64,000 nucleotides of DNA. Origin: Poecilobothrus nobilitatus. Taxonomy: Eukaryota; Arthropoda; Insecta; Diptera; Dolichopodidae. The translations under genes were made by a program, and so were the position numbers. Numbering within the stretch: the first letter of the stretch is position 1; each line of letters starts with the position of its first letter. Location: assembly GCA_947095535.1 (NCBI GenBank), contig OX352774.1, positions 39,200,496-39,264,495 on the forward strand, in the 5' to 3' direction. The notes under the pieces were generated by a model. It saw only the letters and a program-made list of their open reading frames with translations, was not told where the DNA came from and searched no databases. Positions 58,321 to 64,000 of the stretch are shown here, one piece after another.

Positions 58321-58640
58321 CATTCGGAAGCTTCCAGAATCCGAACCCATGGACGGATTTTGTTCAGATTCGAACTTAGCCTTTCTTTCGTAATTAGTAA
58401 CCTACTATATAAATTTCATCCAGATAGCATCATTATTTTTTGAGTTATCGTGCGTACGGACGGACGGACGGACGGACGGACATCGCTAAATCGACTCCGG
58501 CGGTGATCCTGATTCAGAATATATATACATGTCTATACCTAACTCGCTTCCTTTTGGTGGTTACAAACACCATACCAAAGTTAATATACCCTATACTTTA
58601 GATGTAGGGTATAATAATAGAGCAGTCATCATCTTTCAAT

Positions 58641-58763
58641 TAATTCTTCTTTTTTTTTTTAGTGCATTTCCCTGCCACATAAATGTAACAAGGAAATTAC
58701 ACAGCCTTTTTAGGCATGGCTGTACATGTACAAGGGGGAATTACTTTTACGACCTCCGTCCGT
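58641..58763 (-). mobile_element. tRNA-derived SINE, family 2, 5'-truncated copy
   Basis: On the minus strand it reads GTAAAAGTAATTCCCCCTTG, then GGCTGTGTAATTTCCTTGTT, then GGCAGGGAAATGCACT and an A tail (T run at about 58649-58660 on the plus strand). The tRNA-like head with A and B boxes is missing, a common outcome of LINE-driven insertion. Confidence 0.82.
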
Positions 58764-59124
58764 ATTATGTAATGTTTTTGGAAAACATTTGAAAATGTAT
58801 GTCCTTTTTTCTTATTAAATTTTTTCCCTAGGCTTTTTTTTGGCTTATCTTTGATTATCTTAGATTAAATATTTTGTAAAGTGATAATAACTATAGCCTT
58901 CATAAATTAATAAATAAATAGCACTAACCAATTGTCTGACTTCAGATCTAGAGAGAGGGAGAATACTGTTTTCGGGTCACAAAAACTAGAAATGGAATGA
59001 TTGTTATTTTCTTCTATTAATAACTGGATAAAATTTCGGAAACTCTGCTAGACAATGTTGTCATAAAATTGTTGTAAGTTTTATTTACGTATGTATTGTG
59101 TTATTTATTTGGAAGCGACTTGGG
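58764..59124. other. palindrome spacer, nothing recognised
   Basis: No feature seen. Confidence 0.4.
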
Positions 59125-59651
59125 TGGAGTTGTAACCCGAAATCTTTCCACTAAAACGTCAGAGAATTAAATGACTTAATATAGATATTACTTGATTAAC
59201 AAAGCTCTTGTGGTATAACGTTTTCAGAATGAAAATTATACAATCGAAATTGAATTGTAACAATTTTGAATACATGTACGGTTTTGTATAATTTGCAGTA
59301 CTGTAAATTAATTTAACATTTTATCTAAAATTTTATTATTTATTCTTAACTTATTTTATTAAATTATTTTGGCCATTTCACTTTTATACCTATATTCAGG
59401 ATATTTTTATGAAAATTGGCATATTTATAGAATATTGTAATCCTTTAACTTCTTTTAACATATAAAGCAAATTTCTTTCGAGAAAGTGAGGTATTTATAC
59501 TTAAATAAAATTTGTAAAAATTTAGTTAAAACTTTTATTTATTATATTTCTCTATTTATAATTATTTATTAATTATAATTAATTTTTTAATTCTATTTTC
59601 TAAATACGAGTATTTTTATACTTTTTTAAATAAATATTTTACAAAAAATTA

Positions 59652-60121
59652 CTAATGATGTAAGTGAATATTAGCATAACTACTTGCATGACCATGACCA
59701 TGTTTAGGAGCTGTAAAAAGAGAATTAATTTAAAAATTTTATTTAAAAATTTATGATCGTGTCCTACCTGGATGATCAGCATGTCCTATTCTCTTAACAT
59801 GAGCATGGAAACCACCATGTTTATCAGCAACATATTCCACAACACGTTTAGTACCATCAGCTTCTTTCAATTCATATGCTCCTAATATGCAAATTAAATT
59901 AGAATGTATTCTATAAACTTAAAAAAGTATAACATCTTACCTTTAACATTGTGACCATCACCATGTTCCCATTGTTGTTTCATATCTCCTGTATGAGTGT
60001 CCTTTACACCATAATCAAATTTATATGCAATATGAGCATGATGATCTTCATGTCCATGAGCATTAACTAGGATACATAATGTAGCTAACACCATAAAGCT
60101 AATCAAAGACAATGTATTCAT
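59652..60121 (-). CDS. RR-2 cuticular protein, N class (pair 6, left), mirror of the 52170 gene
   Basis: On the minus strand, exons 60121-59941, 59881-59768 and 59710-59652 give 117 residues: signal peptide MNTLSLISFMVLATLCILVN, HGHEDHHAH, RR-2 domain and APKHGHGHASSYANIHLHH tail. It is the inverted twin of the gene at 52170-52639. Both exon sizes and the reading-through of intron 1 into KMLYFFKFIEYILI are the same in the two, showing that intron 1 is also conserved. Such identity means either a very recent duplication or ongoing gene conversion between the arms. Confidence 0.94.
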
Positions 60122-60763
60122 TTTAAATTGAATTTTTCAAATTTACTATTAATTGTTTAATGAAGTATGATGAAGTATTTGTGGGACTGATACTGATTAA
60201 ACATTCTATTCCGTTTTTATACTTTATTTTAAGCTTAAAGTAAAATTATAAAATCATTTAATAAAAATAAAAAATTATTTCACAATTTAAAAATGCATTT
60301 TAAAAAAGCAATAACACAAAAAGTCAAAAGAGACGTTAAGAAACTATTTTTTACTTTCATTTTCTGCCCAATTTTTAAAAGTTTAATAAAGGTCACAAAA
60401 TGTCATATTTGTTTCTATCACTTTTATTTAATTATTAATTAAATGTTTTTAAATCAAATTGTATTATTTTTTTTAAGAAATCATAAGAAAGTTCAAAATT
60501 GAATCAGTTGAACGGATTAAATGTTTCAAAAATCAAAATAACCTTAAACTTGAATTTAAATTTTTTTCCAAGTCAAACTTTATTAAATGTTTAATTTATT
60601 TAAAAAAAAATTAAATACATTTAGTAACATTATCTGGTATTTGAGTCTGTTTCACTTCACTGATTGTAAAGTGTACTATATAAAGTTAGAAAGTTCAAGA
60701 AAATCAATCATTCATTTAAAGCATTTCAACTAATCAGAAAACAAAGAAGATAATAGCACCAAT
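60122..60763. promoter_or_regulatory. bidirectional promoter region, pair 6
   Basis: Mirror of 51527-52169. The minus N gene has TATAAAA at 60221-60215 and TCAGT ending at 60186 and 60192. The plus K gene has TATATAAA at 60677-60684 and TCATTC at 60708-60713. Confidence 0.72.
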
Positions 60764-61240
60764 ATGAAATTTTCTTTGAAATTAATTGAATTAATGTTAT
60801 TTGCTACATTATGTATTTTAGTCAACGCTTATGGACATGATGACCAACATCATGCTCATATTGCATATAAATTTGATTATGGTGTAAAGGATACTCATAC
60901 AGGAGACATAAAACAACAATGGGAACATGGAGATGGTCACAATGTTAAAGGTAAAACTTTATAGTCTTATTTTAATAAAAAAATCTTTAATTTTTTGCTT
61001 ATTAGGAGCGTATGAACTAAAGGAAGCCGACGGTACTAAACGTGTTGTAGATTATGTTGCTGATAAACATGGTGGTTTTCATGCACATGTTAAAAGAATA
61101 GGACATGCTGATCATCCTGGTAAAATATTTTTAACACAAATTTTCCAAATAAAAATGAGTATATTATTTGTATTTCAGCTCCTAAACATCATGGACATGG
61201 TCATGCTACTAGTTATGCTAATTTTCACTTGCATCATTAA
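60764..61240 (+). CDS. RR-2 cuticular protein, K class (pair 6, right), mirror of the 51526 gene
   Basis: Exons 60764-60950, 61006-61119 and 61179-61240 give 120 residues with signal peptide [54 protein letters not shown] and tail APKHHGHGHATSYANFHLHH. It is the inverted twin of the gene at 51050-51526 and encodes the same protein. The frame at 60927-61244 joins intron 1, exon 2 and intron 2 without stops, but the conserved phase-1 GT-AG junctions show that these are introns. Confidence 0.94.
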
Positions 61241-61380
61241 TTAATCCAAAATAAGTTCATTGTTTAAAAACTTTTTACTATAAGATCTAAAAATTTTATA
61301 ATAAATTATATTGTAAATAAAACAAATGTAAATTTAATAAATAAAATAATATTTTAAAAACTGCGAAAAAAAGCTGGTAT

Positions 61381-62654
61381 TGTTTTGTAATGTAAACTTT
61401 TTCTATTAAAATTCGAAGGACAAAAATGATCTTAATATGAAAATAAATTTTGAAATTGCAACATGTGGAATATTTGGCTATAGATAATTTTAATACAGCA
61501 ACTTAAGAATCTGTTCCATTACCATAACTCTTTATATGTGTAAATATTGGTCTTCTATTATTTTTTTAAAAATAAAACCAGTATTTTACATTATGAGCAA
61601 ACTTAGCATTTATAAAACAATGGGTCTGCTTTAATGTCCTCCATTTAGTTTAGGTTGCGTCAACTAGTATATTTTTTTTTCCACTTCTATGACAAGCATA
61701 GGATGTCCAATAAATCGCTTATTATTCATATTTGATTAAGATTTAATCATCATTTTCATTAAACATTTAATGAGTTCGTAGATAAGTACTATACAAGATT
61801 ATGAAACACAAATATTTTAACCATATAAAACTACAAGTTGAGGTTAAGATTATACATAGCAACTTTTACTTCATTTTTAGTTTTTCTTAATTCATTTTTC
61901 TCACTCATTTTTCTAAAGTTTGATGAAGGAAATATAGTATATAACTACCAAGGTAGATTAGGTTTCCTTAACGTCTTCTAAATATGGTCCACTTTCTACC
62001 GCAAAAAAAATTAAATAACTTAAAGAAAAACCTTGTCACAAACCTTGAAACCTTGAGCTTCCGATTTTTCGATTTCCTATTTCATTGTCTGATCGATAAA
62101 TATATTAGAAGATATATACATATCATCACTATAAACGTAAAACACTTTTCTTGCACATGTCCAGACTTGCACATGTAAAAACAACAGGAAATAATCTCGG
62201 ACCAAGAGTCTAAAGCGATTACTAATCTAGTTCATCCTTTCTTAATAAGAAAATATATTCTTAATTTTTGTGCTAAATCTTACGTAAGGTTCTTCTTAAT
62301 AGTTTTTATATTTAAAATTGTTATTTAAATATTATAATATGGCAAAATGTTGTGAGAATTTAAAAAAAAATCACCTAAAAAAGAGTAAAACCATAATGGC
62401 AAGTAAAAGAACCACACCTAAAGAAATTGAAGAAATACAACAAATGGTGTAAAACAAGAACGATTGAGAAACTATGTGGAAATGCTATGATCACCACAAA
62501 ATAAACGAAGCAAATAAAAAAGCCTTTATCAGCAAATAGTTTTTTCCAAAATTCTACTACCACAAAATCTCTACTTTTTTGTGTCTAATCCCTACTGAGA
62601 AACAATCCCTACTGAGATAAATCCAAAATTCTAAAATTTAAACCAAACAAGATC
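61381..62654. other. AT-rich intergenic DNA
   Basis: Nothing recognised. The frames at 61984-62178 and 62375-62563 show no domain. Confidence 0.45.
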
Positions 62655-64000
62655 CGGTAAAAAGAATTCGATGAATCTTAAATCTTTATTTATGTCCTTA
62701 GTCCGTTCAAATCTTGAATATGCTAGCTGTATTAATTGGTATCCTGATGCATATAACCTACAAATCAATAGATAATTTGAAGCTTTCAAAAAAATTTCTT
62801 TTATTTTTTGCACTTCGGAGTTTTCAATAATCGACGCCATGTAATCTACAACCTTATTTCAAAATTAAATTATAAGAGGAAAATCGATTCAACCTTGATA
62901 AACATAAAATAACCTTTTTCTATTTATTTATTTATTTATTTATTGTCTTATTTTACACAGTTTTCATTACAATATTTGAAATAGTGTTAATGTAATAGGA
63001 GGAATCGTTTTCAGAATAATCATGAATATTATATTAATATTATAAAAATATTTGTTAATTTGTTATTAAAATTATTCAATTATTAAAGAAAATTGCCAGA
63101 AAATCGTTTACATATTTAATTTTTAAAGATTTTTTGTTATTGGCACTGGTTGACTAGTGGAATGTAATGGACGGAAAACCCAAATTGTTCGGATGGATAT
63201 ACAGAATTTTGATCGATAAAATGTATAATTCTAGTTTTTAATCCTTCTCCAAAAATTTTGCTTAAATAACTAAGAAAGCTGATTCTCCTATATATAGTTC
63301 ATGTATTTGAGCTGCATTTATTTGGCTTCGATATAGGAATGACAGAAACAGTTTTCTATTCTTGTGAAAAATATCTAATCTTCAAACAAGCATTTAAAAA
63401 ATTTTGAATAATGTAGTCTTATTGTTTAAATTTTCTAGAAGATAATTTTTGGTTTTTGCACAGGACATTTTGTTTTTGCTTTGAAGTATGTGTATCCATT
63501 TCGTCAATGATTATATGTTCGTAATGAAAAATCGTCTGTGCTCAAGTTCTAGCACAGGGTCTTCTACAAACTGTTTTAATTTCACATTCCACAAAAAATT
63601 CATCTAAAAAGTTAGTCTTCTATAAAGCTATGAAGGCAATTTCATTATTACTTTTAAGTGATTGTATACCTAAGCTCTTATTCTTAACAACTTTTCCAGA
63701 GTGATTTACTATTATTTTCAAGTGTACTTATTTTATCTGAAAAGGTTTTGTTATAAATTTATACTAATTTATCTCTGATTAAATTATTTAAGTGATTAGC
63801 TTTTGCTTATTCCAAAATTAATCTTCATATATGACAAAAACATTTGCGATAATTTTTGCGACATCCTATTAATTTTTTCAATTCACTTGGAATTAGAACT
63901 TTGTTGAAAGTGTTGAAACGCGTCTTAATTTTATAGATTTTTAGATTTGACTGTCATATTATCTTGTGGTTTTGGAATTTTTTATGTCTTGGGAAATTTT
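62655..64000. repeat. direct repeat of LINE block, copy 2 (runs off the window)
   Basis: Second copy of the segment at 55229-56628. The plus-strand RT relic (SLVRSNLEYASCINWYPDA, without the stop seen in copy 1) lies at about 62690-62900. The minus-strand RT relic (SFLSYLSKIFGEGLK, QFGF) lies at about 63130-63290. The block continues beyond 64000. The minus-strand frame at 62631-62840 is a shadow. Confidence 0.85.

Larger units (their letters stand above)
56701..58613 (-). mobile_element. HINE/DINE-1-like element C with 147-bp central repeats
   Basis: On the minus strand the 5' end has an inverted pair, TATACCCTA/TAGGGTATA (plus strand 58585-58593 and 58605-58613). A GTCC array follows (GGAC on the plus strand, about 58456-58480), preceded by a phrase like GTCGATTTAGCGATGTCC, which resembles sequence common in Drosophila DINE-1/mini-me elements. 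Then come the tandem repeats. The 3' end has GTAGGGTATT, a stem AAGTCG/CGACTT (56721-56726 and 56734-56739 on the plus strand) and CTTGTTT at 56707-56701. It has the same architecture as elements B and D. Confidence 0.8.
59125..61380. repeat. right arm of the large inverted gene duplication
   Basis: Reverse complement of about 50913-53155, carrying pair 6. The two arms differ by scattered substitutions and small indels in non-coding parts: for example the TTTTTCTTA versus TTTTTTGCTTA end of the K-gene intron 1, and an extra ATTTATTAATTATAATTA-like stretch near 59565-59582. Confidence 0.92.

Noticed and set aside
57465..58379. Several 80-150 aa open frames that look like an internally repeated protein
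   Set aside because: They arise because the 147-bp tandem unit is divisible by three. Frames are open on both strands and none has a start context or known domain.

Overview
The window looks like nuclear DNA of an insect. It is very AT-rich and crowded with A/T homopolymers. Its only intact genes are small, three-exon, intron-poor cuticular protein genes carrying the RR-2 form of the Rebers-Riddiford chitin-binding domain, a family restricted to arthropods. tRNA-headed SINEs, a Tc1/mariner copy with D-41-D catalytic spacing, APE-type LINE relics, and non-autonomous elements laid out like the Helentron-associated (HINE/DINE-1/mini-me) elements known best from flies all fit this. The order cannot be fixed from sequence reading alone; the HINE-like elements lean towards Diptera, weakly.

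Layout. Positions 1-22,400 hold no gene I can support: A/T-rich DNA with scattered SINEs, a MITE, a striking perfect hairpin, one LINE relic and HINE-like debris. From 22.5 to 61.3 kb there is a cluster of thirteen intact cuticular protein genes and one decayed one. The first two (22.5 and 26.1 kb, both +) are singletons separated by a broken mariner. The other eleven, plus the pseudogene, form six head-to-head divergent pairs, at 31.0-32.6, 34.9-36.4, 41.0-42.6, 45.1-46.3, 51.0-52.6 and 59.7-61.2 kb. The last two pairs are the arms of a large inverted duplication (about 2.2 kb per arm, about 6 kb transposon-filled spacer) whose encoded proteins are identical. From 61.4 kb to the end there is unannotated DNA and a second copy of a LINE-relic block that also sits in the palindrome spacer.

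How the genes fit together. Every functional pair joins one gene of an 'N' class (signal peptide beginning MN, usually MNT, followed by SL or FL and an isoleucine, valine or alanine) to one gene of a 'K' class (signal peptide with LK[LF] followed by a hydrophobic run ending in LF or similar). Mature proteins of both classes are nearly identical: a short Asp/His-rich segment, an RR-2 domain, and a His/Gly tail ending SSYANFHLHH or close to it. The two classes use different core promoters: N genes have TATA plus a TCAGT-type initiator, K genes TATA plus TCATTC, both about 30-33 bp downstream of the start of the TATA box. Pair orientation alternates along the array (K right, left, right, left, left, right), as expected if whole bidirectional pairs were duplicated by repeated inversion-type events. 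The proteins are expected to be secreted by epidermal cells into chitinous cuticle; that comes from family knowledge, not from this sequence.

Exon coordinates were read by eye from conserved phase-1 junctions. All thirteen models are in frame from ATG to stop. Repeat boundaries are approximate unless a terminal motif is quoted.
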